Shown: positions 42,530 to 55,898 of the stretch, one piece after another
Numbering within the stretch: the first letter of the stretch is position 1
Layout: the number at the start of each line of letters is the position of its first letter
NCBI GenBank assembly: GCA_030760725.1
Contig: JASWHV010000019.1
Location: 34,661,944 to 34,725,943 of the forward strand
Length of the DNA: 64,000 nt
Source of the DNA: Neostapfia colusana
Lineage: Eukaryota; Streptophyta; Magnoliopsida; Poales; Poaceae
Direction of reading: 5' to 3'
The notes under the pieces: generated by a model
The model's database searches: none
What the model saw: only the letters and a program-made list of their open reading frames with translations
Told to the model about the DNA's origin: nothing
Program-made: the position numbers and the translations under genes

Positions 42530-45500
42530 TGTAAAAGTCCCAAAACTTGTAAATAGAAAACTTGAGCTATGAATAAAGTTGAGTTTATATGCAAGAAATG
42601 GGACTTACAAAAAACTTTTGTGTTACTCATGAAAGTGTTGGAATGTGCAATAAAACTTTGAATTCAGTTTGAATTAAGAGGTGCACTTCAAAAAGAAGGA
42701 GGGCATGTTCAAAAGAGAAAAGTCAAACTGTTGTTTGAAAAAGTGTATTTGTAATAGCCAACTCAAAGATCAGAGGATATATTTGAATTCCTCAGATCCA
42801 AATTATGAGGGAGACCAATTTGGAGGAAATTTGGAGGTGCTTGGATATGAATATCAAGAGGACTTGTAAATCTCATCCAAATTTGAATTTAAACTTGAAA
42901 CTGTGGCACAACTTGTCAAATTGCCAAAATAACTTTTGAATTGAGTTCCACATGGCTTAATGTGCATGTGCCAAAAATTTGGAGATATTTGGGGAGAGGG
43001 ACTGTGGGGCACACAGGTCAGTGGGAGGAGACATACCACTGAAGCAAACTAGTTCTTTAGTTCAGACTGGGCCCGAAGCAGCCGACGGCAGGCCGACACT
43101 GAGATGCACGGGGAGGCCACCTCCTGTTGTCCAGCTCGCACGGAAGGCCAGCTCGACGTCTCACCGTGCCCTTATCGCCTCCACGCAGCGCTCTGTCAGT
43201 CGCAAACCGCCCCCACGAGCCCTGTTTTGCTTCCTCCCGAGAAAAAAAGCCGCCGACGCCGCGCCTGTTCGTCCCGATCGGGAGCCAGCGTCGTTCCCCG
43301 GCTGCCCGAGCTAGCAACACGAAAGAGGAGCGCCAGCGTGTGCACAAGAATTTCCCCAGCTCAGCTCCGGCGTTTGGGGCTGCTGTTGGCCGTAATCTGA
43401 GGATCAGCGCCGAAGCCGAGGGGTAAAAGTTGGAAATCGACGTCGGGCTCCCGTGGGCAGCTCACCACCGTGGGTTTCACGATCAAGCAGCAATGCTCAG
43501 AGGTGCGCCGTACCACCGTGGTGCTTCTCCCAGGAGCTCAGCTCGAACGGTGATCCTCAGTGACAGAATTTGAAGTTTTTCTTCCGGAACACGACCTCGG
43601 ACCCTCTGGTAAGGATTTCTCAAATTCGCGCTTAATTTGCACTTAGAGATCACCAACTCGTGCAAAAAGGGTCTAGGCTTAACGGCGGTCCGATCCCCTT
43701 CACAAACCTAGCTGGAAACCCCGTTGTTACAGCTAATTTTGATCTTTTCGAGCGGCGATCATGGCAGGAACCGCCGGGCGCATGGTGAGACCCCATCTCG
43801 AGCCGTTACAGATCTGGTTTGAGCCAAAGCCAAGCACCCCCATGACTCCCTGATGCTTTAGAGCAAATTCTCCGACCCTTTGGCGGACTAGGATGCTCGG
43901 ACCACGGTGCCGAAGCTTCACCGAAGGGTGCGCACGTCGCCGACCTAGTTCCGAGCGCCTTTAGCTTGTGCTGACCCCGTAGATGAGTTGCTCGTCCCTG
44001 AAAACCCCCAGGCGGCGAGTACCAAGCCGGGATACGGCCGGGAAGCCGACTCCGGCGAGCCCCTACGAACTTCCGGCGAGGGGGCGGCGCGGGAAAGAAA
44101 ACGGCCCGAGGAGGAAGAAGGTCCGGCGGGCCCCGCGTGTCAGCGACGGAGGGTTTAAACTGCTGATCAGCCGTGGCCCCGGGATCCTTTGTGACAGCGC
44201 GGGAAGTAGTCTGTGGCCCCGTGTGGCTTAGCTCCGGCAACCGACACGTGTAGAAGGGACCCACCGTCAGAGTTTGAACATTTCCCGAATTAATTTGAAT
44301 TCCAAATTTGGTTCAAACTTTAGAACCTCATAACTTTTGCTAGGGAGCTCCAAAATTAGTGATTCAAATTGGGTTGGATTCAGGATGAAAAACTCTATCC
44401 AAATAGGCAACCCAATTTTCATGAAAACCAATACGAAATTCTGGAAAATTCGTTAAAGCTTATCAGCAAAAGAATTCTAGAGGAAGTTTGGTTCATCCAA
44501 AATTCCCCAAATTTTGCCAGAATATTCTTTAGGATATTAGGAGACTCCTGTAAAAGGTTCAGATTATTTGGAGTTGATGTAGTTAGGGTAATTCTGATTT
44601 CAAGTTTCTGTATTCAAATAAATACAGAAACATTTTCAGAGAATTTCCAAAACTTGGAAATTCAGTTCTGGGCATTCCTTAACTCCAAAAATCCTAGAAA
44701 AATTCAGGCATACTCTATGAGCTATGTAGGAAATTATGGTTCTCTTAGATTTGCATGAAAGTGCAAGTTTAATCAGAATTAATTTTTTTATGCCTAAATG
44801 CTTAGGAAATTATTCTGGGTGCTCTACTCAGTGAAACATTCTGAATTTTGATTCAGACGACTTTCTTGTGACAAGGAACGCACAAGAAAATTTCCAGCTC
44901 CATTGGACCCTTGGATCAGTAGTGTTCTGTTCAACCAATTAGGTGATCACAACCCAAGTGATGAGCCTCACTTCTCACTTGATGATAATGCTTAGACACA
45001 CACCCAAATTACCACCCCCAGTGTCATTTTAAATTCTTGAACAGAGTTCCAGTTTTAAACTTGTCTTTAGTACTGGTTAGCAAAAGTTTTATAATTAAAC
45101 TTGTATGCATATTCATAACGTGTAGTGTTTAAACGTGGATAAGTGAAGATTGGATCAAGAGGCAAGAAGGCTGGGATTAAGCTTCAAGTCAGCAGAAACT
45201 AACTTCATAAACATCTGACTTTACTCACCTGCAAAACTAAGGCAAGCCCCGGTTTGCACTTAAGTTGTTTTTAAAGTTTTCCTTTTGTTCACTATTATTG
45301 GTCAAGGTTTGTATGTGCATTAGGTCAAGGATGTTTTATACTCCACTTGCATAACGAAACATGAACCCTGAGGTCAAGGGCAGAATGGTGTCATCGCTGT
45401 AGAATAAGGCCATGCTAAATAGACTAGGGCATCCGGTAGAAGACGAGTAGTTGGAATCTACTCGCGAGCTATAGTCCAGAATATCATAAGTGTGGTTGGG

Positions 45501-46648
45501 AAAGGAAGCAAACTAAAGTTTACATTTATAAAGATGAGACCGGGCAGAGGGGTTAGGCAGCGACAAGACGAGGTCTTGGTCGAGTAGCTCTGCCTGTGTC
45601 GGTTAAGGACCGATGCGTATGCCGCGTCCAGGAGCAAGTATTGAGTTGTGTACCGGATGCTTACTGATATATGGGAACCAGGAAACCGAGGTACCTGGTT
45701 CACTGAATTGTAGAGGCATACCACATCGTCTCGTTAGACCTATGAGCCCGAGACGACGTGACCGGTTCTACAGTTTAGTGTGCTGAGAAAGGTTGCCACA
45801 TACGACGTAATGAAGGACGCCATAGTTGGGTCTTCAGAGGCGGGCGTATGTGTTGAGTTATCCGGGTAGTGTTTGATTCGAATCACCGTCCCTCGCGGTT
45901 ATTGAGTACCGCTTGCTCCCATGTTGTGACGTAGTAATCAACTTGTGTGGAAACAGTTTGCAAAAGTATAATTGCTGCTATGATTATGTTAAGTTGCATG
46001 AAAACCATGTTTGAAGTAGAGATAGAGCTAACTAAAGTTATTTTCTACCTTGGGGCAAGTAACATTGGAATGAAGCGTTTCTTGTTTGATGATGGAGTTC
46101 CAGTGTTGCTGGGCGCAAGGTCACTACTAATATGGCTAAAATCTGAAAGTTAAGGATGAACTTGTAGGCGAGTCTTTTCGCAAATGACAGGCTTAAGTCT
46201 TAGGTTACTTTCATGTAAAGTTTCATGTCTTAGGAGAGACGGTTAAGTCTTGCTGAGCCTTTGTGCTCACTCTTGCTATATAAGTGGTTTTGCAGGTAAG
46301 CATCGACGCTATAAAGAAGGTTGTCCGGTGAGACTCGGAAACTTCTGAGTCATGTCACACTTGGAGAACCTAGCCGCTGCCGTGTCTTCGTGTTGCTAGC
46401 GAGAGGAGTCCACGGGCTGGACCCCTTCTCGAGTGCTTCTTAGATATTCAACGTGAGCTGGTTATAGACTTCCGCTGTAGCTATTTTATGTAAATTATTT
46501 ACAAAGAATAATTATAAGCTTCCGCTTTTGATTTATGTAATACTGTGTTCCTTATATGTGTGCTGTTGGGTGCCGCATAACACGGCACCACCCAATGCAA
46601 TTCCCGGGCGAGGCGACACGGCCCCGTGATCGGGGTCGGGCCCCCACA
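42530..46648 (+). repeat. A 3' LTR (4119 bp)
   Basis: Same layout as the 5' LTR, 13 bp longer (for example an extra GCTTGCTCCCATG segment near 45909). It ends CCCCCACA at 46648, followed by the TSD and B's pol. Confidence 0.95.
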
Positions 46649-46653
46649 AGAGT
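46649..46653. repeat. TSD of A, right copy (agagt)
   Basis: Matches 32381-32385. B's pol reading frame resumes here. Confidence 0.92.
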
Positions 46654-49600
46654 GTCGTGTTCATCTCTTCGGAAGCACTTCATTTCGCCATTCTCCATCC
46701 ATCTCCGAATGTGCGACATTCCCACGTCTTTCATCTGCGCTTCCATAATCTCCTCTCGTATTGTAGAGACGAGAGCAAGATTATACAATGCCCCATATGG
46801 AACCAAGTACAGACACGGCTCCTCCTATTCAAGTGGGGTGATGGACAGACTGTTGACATGGGATTTGCGGCTTAAGGCATCGGCAACCACATTTGCCTTC
46901 CCGGGATGGTAGTGAATCTCGATCTCATAGTCCTTTATCAACTCTAACCATCTCCGTTGCCGCATATTCAACTCATTTTGAGTGAATATATATTTCAGAC
47001 TTTTGTGGTCGGTGTAGAGGTGCACTAAGTTCCCAAGCAAATAGTGCCTCCACATTTTTAAAGCCAACACTACAGCCGCGAGCTCAAGATCATGAGTCGG
47101 ATAGTGCTGCTCGTGGTTACGAAGTTGACGTGAGCCGTAGGCGACCACTCTTCCTCCTTGCATCAATACACAGCCAAGCCCAATGCCAGACGCATCATAA
47201 TATACGTTGAAGGGCTTGGTTGTATCCGGTTGAGCTAACACCGGGGCTGTTGTAAGATGCTTCACTAATGCCTGGAAAGCTTCTTCACAAGCTGAGCTCC
47301 AAACATACTTGATCCCCTTCTTCAACAGTTCAGTCATCGGCTTAGCAAGCTTGGAGAAGTTGGGTATGAATCTCCGATAATATCCTGCTAACCTGAGGAA
47401 ACTTCTGACTTCGTGGACTGATGTGGGGGACTTCCATTTCAGCACTTGTTCGATTTTTCTTGGATCAACTGCAATGCCTTCTGCAGAAATGATATGACCA
47501 AGGAATGGCACTTGGCTGATCCAAAATCGCACTTGCTGAACTTAGCATAAAGCTTATGGTCTCTTAATCGTTGAAACACGATATGCAAGTGCTTGGCGTG
47601 TTCCTCTTCATACTTGGAGTAAACCAAGATGTCGTCTATGAACACCACCACAAACTTGTCCAACTCCGTCATGAATACTGAGTTCATGAGATACATGAAG
47701 TGTGCCGGGGCATTGGTGAGACCAAAGGACATGACGAGGTATTCATATAACCCATATCTCGTCGAGAAGGCCGTCTTTGGAATATCTTCCGCTCGGATCT
47801 TGATTTGATGATACCCTGAGCGAAGATCCATCTTTGAAAACACACTTGCACCCACAAGTTGATCGAATAATATATCGATGCGGGGCAGTGGATATTTATT
47901 CTTGATGGTTACGGCGTTGAGAGGTCGGTAGTCCACACACAACCTCAAGGTTTCATCCTTTTTATTCACAAACAGCGCCGAGCATCCCCATGGCGAGGAA
48001 CTCGGTCGAATGAAACCCTTCTTCATCAAATCGTTGAGCTGCTCCTTCAGTTCAGCCAGCTCATTCGGAGCCATTTTATACGGTCTCCATGATATCGGCG
48101 TCGTCCGAGGTACAAGTTCAATCTTGAACTCGACATCTCTTTCGGGTGGCATGCCCAGAAGATCATCCAGAAAGACATCCGGGTATTCACGGACCACACG
48201 AATATCCTCAAGTTTTGTGGCTTCCGTGTTATATGTGGCTGGGGCTTCTTGAACCGAATGGTCAAGAATAAGAACATGTGGTTCATGGAGTGGAGAGTTT
48301 AGACGAACCACACGTGGAATGATGTCAAGAACAGCACCATGGCGATGTAGCCATGACATTCCTAAAATGACATCAAGTTTTTGACTCTTTAACATGATTA
48401 GAGAAGTCGGATATAGATTCCCACCCAACTGTAATGGTGCTCTATAGACCATTCTATCAGCTGTTATTTTCCCACCCGGAGAACATATCAAATATGAATT
48501 ATTTGTGGGAATGATAGGCAGTTGATATTTAATAACATAAGACTGACTTATGAAATTATAGGTGGCACCGGAGTCAAAAAGTATGACTACGGGATGATCT
48601 AGGTAAGAGAACGTACCCACGAGGACGGGTTCGCCTTCCGGCACGTCTTCGATAGCTAAGTGGTGGACGTTGCTGGGTTTTGGTGCTGGTTTCTTGGGCT
48701 GATTGTGGGGCTGATTAGCACCCTGATATGGTGCTGCACCCCTGCCCTGTCGCGGCTCGGGGCAGTCCCTCGAAATGTGCCCGACACGGCCACACGTATA
48801 GCACGTGTAAGGTGTCGCGGTCCCGCCGACTTGAGGACGAAATCCCGGTGCACGCTGTTGAAACTGAGGTGCACGTGGGACCATCCTTTGCTGTTGCTGT
48901 TGCTGTGGTGGATACGCCGGTCGAAAGACCGGCGCATTATATTGCCGACCGCGAAACTGAGGCGGTCGCGCCGGTGGCTGTCATCTCTGACCGGATGGTG
49001 AGCGATACACCACGCGGTATTTCTGTGGCGTTCCACCACTGCTGCTCGTCAGCGCGCTGCGTTTCCTCTTGTTAGAACCGTGCTCGCGCTGAGCATTCTC
49101 TTGTAGAATCGCGGCATTAACTAGGTCGTTGAATGTGCCGCGATTGCTCTAGGCGAGATGGACCTTCATCTTTGAATTCAGGCCCCGGAAGAACGCATTG
49201 CGCTTGTTGTCTTCCGTGCCCACAAATCCTGGCGCATACTGCGCCGGCCGGTTGAATAACCTGGAGTACTCATGAGCACTCCTTTCGCCTTGCTGTAACG
49301 CCAGGAACTCCTGGAGCTTCATTTCCATCACACCGGGAGGTATGTGATAGGCGCGGAACGCCTCCCGGAACTCCGTCCATGTGACGGCATGGCCAGCCGG
49401 TAAGGAGGCGGTGTAGTTCGCCCACCAGGTACCGGCTTCTCCTTGAAGCTGTTGCGCTGCGTACAGCGCCTTCTAATGTTCGGTGCATCGTAGCAGCCCA
49501 AACTTTGCCTCCAGAGTGCGGATAAAGCTGTCCGCCTCCAAAGGTTCTTCGGCCTCCGTGAAGACCGGTGGATGGGTCGCCATGAATTCTGAATACGAGC

Positions 49601-49859
49601 TTTGTTGGGGCTGGTGTTGCCCATTGTCTTGGCGTCCTCCCTGATTGGACGCATTTTGCTGGACTAGCATCCGCAGTAACTCGGTTTGCTCGTCGCGCGA
49701 GCCGAGCACTGCGGCGAGAACCTCCGCAAGATTCCATGGAAGTTCTGGTGGTGGAGGAGGTGGTTGCTGCTGCGTCGTGGTTTGCTCCGGAGGTGGAGAC
49801 TCATCACCACGAACTTGACTCGGACCTCCCTCCTCTTTTGTTGAACGTGTCCGCACCAT
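46649..49859 (-). pseudogene. B gag-PR-RT-RNase H (N-terminal part of gag-pol)
   Basis: Start codon at 49857-49859 (MVRTRS). Gag has a Pro-rich N-terminus, a capsid domain and the knuckle CYTCGRVGHISRDC (48762-48803). The protease motif FDSGAT is near 48573. RT has VDYRPLN and FIDD, and RNase H has DVYYDASGIGLG (normally YCDAS, so a Cys to Tyr change). Stops lie at 49473 and 49149 (both CAG to TAG), 48981 (TGG to TGA) and 46825 (GAG to TAG). A 1-nt deletion near 47528 shifts the frame in RT. The reading continues across A into 32385-31054. Confidence 0.93.
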
Positions 49860-51420
49860 TCTGCATTCAGACCATTCAAACGATCAGCACATGTTGGTTT
49901 AGCCCATCCAGTCAATACAATGGTAATGCGAGAATGGAATAAATAGTGCGCATAACAATCACACATATGGATAAAGTATAAACTTTATACAACATATACA
50001 TTCCTGGACCGTGTCACGCGATCGAGTTCCAAAGTATTGAACTTTATGGGTTAAAAGTTCATTTCGACCATCGGGGTCACCACGGGATGTTAAGTGTGTT
50101 AGCATGCATAATTCCTCGCTATTGTACTGGACCCAAACATGTACTCGCTCGAAATGATACTTGGAATGCAAAAACTTTTCGACTCCACTTGCTGTTTTTC
50201 AACAGCCACTGGACGCCGAACAGTGAAACTAAGTGTTTTGGTCGAAATACGGAAAAATCCAGAGAGCATTTGGTCTACCCTGTTTTTGGACAGTACCTAC
50301 TCATCTGAGATTTTCATCCATTTGGAGGGAGATTTTGTTCTGAAGCTCTACAGAAAAGTTGTAGAGGACTTCTAAACCTTTCCAGAATGGTATCCCACAC
50401 CTCCATTGGTTCAACCAATCTTAAGTTATGCCCTGTTCAAGTTCAGAAAAATTTCTGTCAAAAACAGGGGAGATTGTTCCTAAGCTTTTGAGATTGAACC
50501 TATACTCCCAATTGACTCTTAGTTCAATATAGGAGTTTACTAACCCCTAAATAAAATCCTATACTTCATTGTGACTCTTTTCTTTGAAAATAAACTTTTA
50601 TGCAGTCGGTACTACGTTTCCTTGCCAAAGAAAAATCCTAAACCGGTATCCCGGTATATACGTGTCAAATGGCGGAACTAAAGACGTCACTCATAAACGG
50701 TTTCTACACGTCATGCACTAACGTGGTTAATGTACCTGCAGGAGAACACCCAATAATGGTGCACACAAAGGTTTTTGACATTTCAGGCAGTTCCATATCA
50801 TAATAAAAATATACGGTCCGTATCATTGCCATACGGATCGTCCTTGAGTCAAGCCACGTCTCAAGGTACATGGTCGTGTTTTCACACCACACGATGGGGA
50901 ACCCGAGTAGAGCGTGAACGGGTCGTCACGGTTGGGAACTTTTATCAACCCAACGGATACCACCTACTGCCTCATGACCGTTGAGGCACGCCGATGGCGA
51001 GCGCTGCGTATGGCCCTTTGAACATTGAACGTTCAAGAGTTGCATACTATCGTGTTGCTTACCATACGATGGGGTATTCTCACTTTTGCCTCAAGCACGC
51101 TGGAGGACAGCGTTTTCATATGCTCTCAGAACCATTAAGAGGTTCATAGACTCATATTCACTAGCGTGCCAAGCCACGGTATGGCCTTCCATACTATTAC
51201 TCATATGGCGAGTTACCGTAATTGATCCGCCTACGGTGGCATACCTTACCTCTTACCTGACGTCGGAGCGTCGTTACAGAATGTATAACATATAAGTTAG
51301 CTTTCCACCATCATAACTAGTACTATCATAGACCTTATGTGGGCTTAATGACTAATCCTCACTCGACTACTTCTAAGTTTACAAAAATAGGCTCTTTTCG
51401 AGTGTGATATTCCCAATGCG
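49860..51420 (-). other. B 5' leader (no gene)
   Basis: Minus-strand leader. Starting from the gag end it shows TGCAG one base before the ATG (boundary 49861/49860), CTCCTGCAG|GTAC (50736/50735) and a hairpin GCCTCA/TGAGGC (50969-50987). An imperfect stem-loop near 51110-51150 corresponds to A's 36789-36827. It is about 150 nt longer on the PBS side than D's remaining leader would allow, which shows what D lost. Confidence 0.75.
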
Positions 51421-51432
51421 GCTCTGATACCA
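51421..51432 (-). other. Primer-binding site of B
   Basis: Minus strand TGGTATCAGAGC, 4 nt inside the 5' LTR edge at 51437. Confidence 0.94.
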
Positions 51433-51436
51433 CGAC

Positions 51437-54400
51437 TGTAGGGACCACCCCGTGGTTCACCCACTCCAGGATCACATAGGGTGGTGCCGTGCGATGCGGC
51501 ACCCAACAGCACACACGAAAAGAATAAAGAACAACATACAAACTTTTATTTGATATAAAACAGCAGAAGTCTTTTTACAAAACTTAATTATACAGCGGAA
51601 GTTATATACATAGCTACTCTCAAATCCTAACTAAGCAAAAGTGCAGCCGTCCAGCCCAGGGACGCTACACACTAGCAGCATGGAACCGGAGAATCACAGC
51701 GGCGTGCAGGGCTCCAGCTCGGCCGTGTACCCCGACGGGGGCATCGCCTCGTCCTCGGAACCTTCCTCATAACTCTCACCTGCACACAGCTCAAAAATTG
51801 CAACCGTGAGCACGAAGGCTCAGCAAGTCTTAACCGTCAACCCTAGGCATGGAACTCTACATGCAAGAATGTGTAAGATAGGGAAAGGACTTTGCCATAA
51901 AGACACGCCTACATATTGATCCTTATTTTCCATTTTATAGCAACAGTTTAATGAGCCTTAGGCAACCCTCACATCAGATGTCCACAATCAAACAAGAAAC
52001 GCTTTTCTCCGATGTGGTGAGGCCCAAAGTGGAATATAAACTTAATTAGCTCTATAACTACAGCATACAAGGTTTTCAAGACATTAATAGATCAATACAC
52101 CATTTTCAGTTGACTTATTTCACTTCTTACTACGTCACAGCACAGTGAACATGCGGGTACTCAAATAACTACGAGGGACGGTGATTGCAATCAAGACACA
52201 CCCGTATAACACGTTGCATACACCCACTTTCAGAAGCGTGATTCCACACCCCTTCCTACTCTGTTGTATGCAATAACCTTTCAAAGGCAACCCAAATGCC
52301 GAACCGGTCCATCCGTAACGCGTAGGAGGTCCCAGCGTGGAGTGTGACTGTGCCCACCGGCAGATTTACACCTTGCTACCCTCAACCCACTCCTATTTAC
52401 GGTTGGGTAAGCCTCGGCACCCAGGTTAACCAATTACATCGGTTTCCTGGTTCCCATATGCCAGTATGCATCCGGTACTGTTCGATACTTGTCCAGCAGG
52501 GCCGCACACGGACTGTCCTCAACCGACACCAACAGGGCTACGCACGTGAGACCTCTGCTCACTGCATCCTATCACCCCTGCTGGGTCTCATTTTTTTACA
52601 ACTCAAGCCATTATCTAGCTCTTTTCTTTCCGGGTGACAAGTACTATCTCGCGAGTAGCTTCCAACCACTCGACTTCTACCGAGATCCTATACATTAGGA
52701 TGGCATTCTCTACTCGCCGAGTTTATAAACTACCCAACCCTCCATAGGATTTAATGAGGCTATGCAAGTGGGGTTTCAATCACCCTAACTCTAATGCAAA
52801 CATTCAACCTAGACATAAATGATACAAATGAAAACTTTATAAAAGGTACTTAAGTGCAAACCGGGGCTTGCCTGGTTGCGAGTTAAACGGGAAATTAGCT
52901 TCTGGTGGCAGGACGTCCAAAGGATCCGGCGTATCCTCAACTTCGGTCACTATTATGAAATGTAATAAAATACCTGTATAAGTATTAAGGCTTTATAAGA
53001 ATTGAACTACTATTCATAGCTATTGCTATTTAGGATCCTTAATTGGCTTTGGGAATTTTACAGTGGATACTAGACTCTCTAAGGATGAATTGAGCCAAAT
53101 TTGGAGGCATGTCATTGCAAAATGTAGTCTTTAAAATTCCTACAAGTACAATGCTTCTCTGAACTTTTTGCCCAATTCAAGAGCTTTGACATAGCTAGAA
53201 ATGGAAGATCTGATTAGGGCAAGTCTCCATGGTTCTAACAAAATTGGTTTCACCATTTTTGGAGCTACCATCCGAGAGATATGAATTTTTGAAGTTTGGA
53301 CAGGAGTGCTGAAATAGTTTCTGTTTAAATTGGATTTCCCAAATAAAGGCTGAACTTGGGAAGGTAATTTGACCTAGCAAATGAACTCCACTGAAGCCCA
53401 AATTTTTATTGGCGATCAGTATCTATGAAGAGGATTTGCTGCCCAATTTTGGGAATATTTTATAAAGAATTGCTCCTGTAATAAATCCATAAAGGATTTA
53501 TAAAAACAATTCTACAGAAATTCCTGGGCATTTTCATAGCCTAAAATTGGTTTCTCTGTGAAGTACTCCTCATGAGGATTCCAACAAAATTGGTTTCACT
53601 CTTTTTGGAGTTTTCTACACAAAGTTATGGCCTTGTAACGATCAGCTAATTTCCTAGAATTATTTCTCTAATAGAAACTTCAAATAACTGGGCTGGGCCC
53701 AATGTTTTAAATCGGGCAAGTGAGATCTCAGCAACACCGGGGGCTACGGGGTTATTCCCGCGCAGCCGCACCGGATCCGGCGCCACAGTCCGATCCCCGC
53801 GCGTATACGGAGGCTGACCGGTGGGACCCGACCCTCCTTCGTCTTCCTCGCGCTGCCCGCGCCTCCCGCGGCGGCGCACGCCGGCGAGGCTCGCCGGGAT
53901 GGGGTTCCCGTGGTCCAAACATCATCAAACTCGCCGCTCCCCCATATTTAACCGTGCTGAACACTGTGGGAGGGTCGCCGGCGGCCGCGGCTCACCGGAA
54001 ACCATCGCGAACCGGTGGCAGCAAGGTTTTGAACTCTGGCGAGGTCGGGAACCTTTATTCCTCCATCATACGATCGATTCTCAGGCTCTAGAGCATCAGT
54101 GAATGATGTAGGAGCCCGTAAGGTCCTGGCCGCCGGTGAAACAGCCGGCAACCGAGGGCTCCACGGCGACCCGAGGTGCTTTTGCACCGGCGACTAAGAA
54201 AACAGCTAGGGCTCCCTCGTTTCTTGATGTTTTTTCTTGGTTCTTCGTCGAGGAGAGGCGCTAGGAAGTATAGAAGCTCTGTGCAAGCTTACTCGAGGTC
54301 TAAAGGATCGTGCACCACGAATTTTTGACTAGACCGCGCACTACCCGTCGGTGTACTGTTTGGGGAAACGGTGAAATTCTCGCCACCGGTTCTAGCAATC

Positions 54401-55485
54401 GCTAAACGGCTTCCGGCTACACGATCAGGACATGTAAACGCACCTTTCTTGTGTAGGGAAGGGGCGGTGACACCTGCCATAGCGCGCTGTCCACAGCGAC
54501 CTCCCTTGGTTCTTCCACGTTCACCCGAGGATCGTGGTTATTTTCCAATATCCGGAGCAATCACGTTCGGGACAGGGAAGGAGAGGTGCTGGATGGCTAG
54601 AGCACTGGTGGGCGCAGCTCTTCGCTGTTGGGCGCTCGAGCAACCGAGATCAGTAGCTGCGGCGTGATCGGGAGGAACGGCGGCGGTGTTCTGGGCGAAA
54701 GAAACGGCGGAGGCGCGGTTTATAGCAGGGGAAGAAGTGAAACAGCTCCGCGCACCCCTTGCCGTGATCCAACCGAGCCACCGAGGCAGCAGGAGGTGGC
54801 GCGGGCTCTCCCTCGGGCGCGGGTTCAACCGGGAGCTGGCGCGCTCCCGCTGTTCAACCGCCGTCGGCTGAGGCGGTAGCTCCTGTGGGTGGCTGACAAA
54901 TGGGCCCCACCTCCCCCCTTTGTTTAATCAAATTTTCCTGATATTTTATATCCAGCAACTCAACATTAAAGGCTTTACTTCACCCCAAAGTTAGGTTTGA
55001 ATTTGCTGAATTCAAATGGTTTGAATTCAGGTGTGAAATTTGGATGTGGTTTGATCATTTGAATTTGAAAAATGAGTTTGAATTCTCCACTTTGTATTGC
55101 CTCAAAAATATAGCAAACCAGCTCCAAAATTTCCAACTTTTGGCAAGGGTGCTCATTCAAAGGTGGAGAACACATTTGTGGAACCAAATTTTGAATTTGA
55201 GGGAATTGGAATTTGAAACTGAATTTGAAATTCAGATTAGAAGGCTTCTCCTTTTAATCCCAAACAAATATTAAAACTCCTCCAAATGAGCTGAAAATTG
55301 GAAGGTTGAATATTTGGACTATGAAGATCCAAGTTGTGCATTTAGATCTCCATGTTTGGAAGTTTTGGGAAGTCTAAACCCTCACTTTGAACTTACCCCA
55401 TTATAATTCAAAGTTTTAATTCTCCTCATTTTTCATAAGTGCATATGAGCAGAATTTTCTTGCTACCACTTTTGGGGATTTTACA
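51437..55485 (-). repeat. B 5' LTR (4049 bp)
   Basis: Near-identical to 26937-30989. It carries the TATA box (51933-51939), donor CAG|GTGAG (51780/51779), poly(A) signal (51545-51550), the U3 hairpin (about 51970-52016) and the conserved block near 52855. This is the copy whose transcript would run leftwards into the leader and gag. Confidence 0.94.
51933..51939 (-). promoter_or_regulatory. TATA box of B 5' LTR
   Basis: TATAAAA on the minus strand in GCTATAAAATGG, matching the position in LTRs D and G relative to the U3 hairpin. It predicts a start of R near 51900 and a donor about 120-130 nt further. Confidence 0.65.
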
Positions 55486-55490
55486 GAACA
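55486..55490. repeat. TSD of B, right copy (gaaca)
   Basis: Matches 26932-26936. Confidence 0.9.
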
Positions 55491-55882
55491 CACTCTCGCG
55501 TTACTGACCACGCGGTGGGGTCTCCACTTACTTGCCTAATGCACGCTAGGGATCAGCGTTTCATATGAACTCAGTAACATGAAGAGTCCAAGAGTTTCGT
55601 ATTGACGTCTCACACAAAGCTGTGAGACTTATCCCTGAACCACTTTCCTCGTCAGGGGAGCTAACCGAAATTGAACCGCTTTCGGTGGCGTTCCTTACCA
55701 TGCTTACCTGAGCGTAGGTGCGTCGTTACATAATCAAAGTTCAGAATTATAACAAGTATGTTAGTTATGCCACTTAAGTAACTATACTACTATAGTCCTT
55801 ATGTGGGCCTATCATCGTTTCCTCACTGTATCCTAAGTTTTTGTCATAATATGATCCTTATTCAGTGCGCTATTACCAATGC
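55491..55882 (-). other. C 5' leader, PBS-side part
   Basis: Homologous to A's leader at about 36510-36900, read on the minus strand. It includes a degenerate version of the A stem-loop (55560-55605). No ORF is supported. Confidence 0.75.
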
Positions 55883-55894
55883 GGCTCTGATACC
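55883..55894 (-). other. Primer-binding site of C
   Basis: Minus strand GGTATCAGAGCC, 4 nt inside the LTR edge at 55899. The first base expected at the 3' tRNA end (T of TGG) is A here, a likely post-insertion change. Confidence 0.85.
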
Positions 55895-55898
55895 TCGC

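Larger units (their letters stand above)
32386..46648 (+). mobile_element. Element A: innermost Tekay/Del gypsy element, nearly intact
   Basis: Complete 14,263-bp element: TGTAAAAG...CCCACA LTRs of 4106 and 4119 bp, perfect TSD agagt, PBS, 1.5-kb leader, single-frame gag-pol, hairpin, PPT. It is inserted in B's pol between RNase H and integrase. LTR differences I counted by eye: 5 in the first ~340 bases and 7 in ~245 bases around the conserved mid-LTR block. It is the only complete, uninterrupted element in the window. Confidence 0.97.
26937..55485 (-). mobile_element. Element B: Tekay/Del gypsy element, host of A
   Basis: Minus-strand element with 4.05-kb LTRs (26937-30989 and 51437-55485), perfect TSD gaaca, Met-tRNA PBS, leader, full set of gag-pol domains, hairpin and PPT. 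Its pol is split by A at the spacer between RNase H and integrase. Its own length without A is about 14.3 kb. I count 6 substitutions in the ~315 bases compared from the LTR U5 ends. It is the same family as D and carries several stops and one frameshift. Confidence 0.95.
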
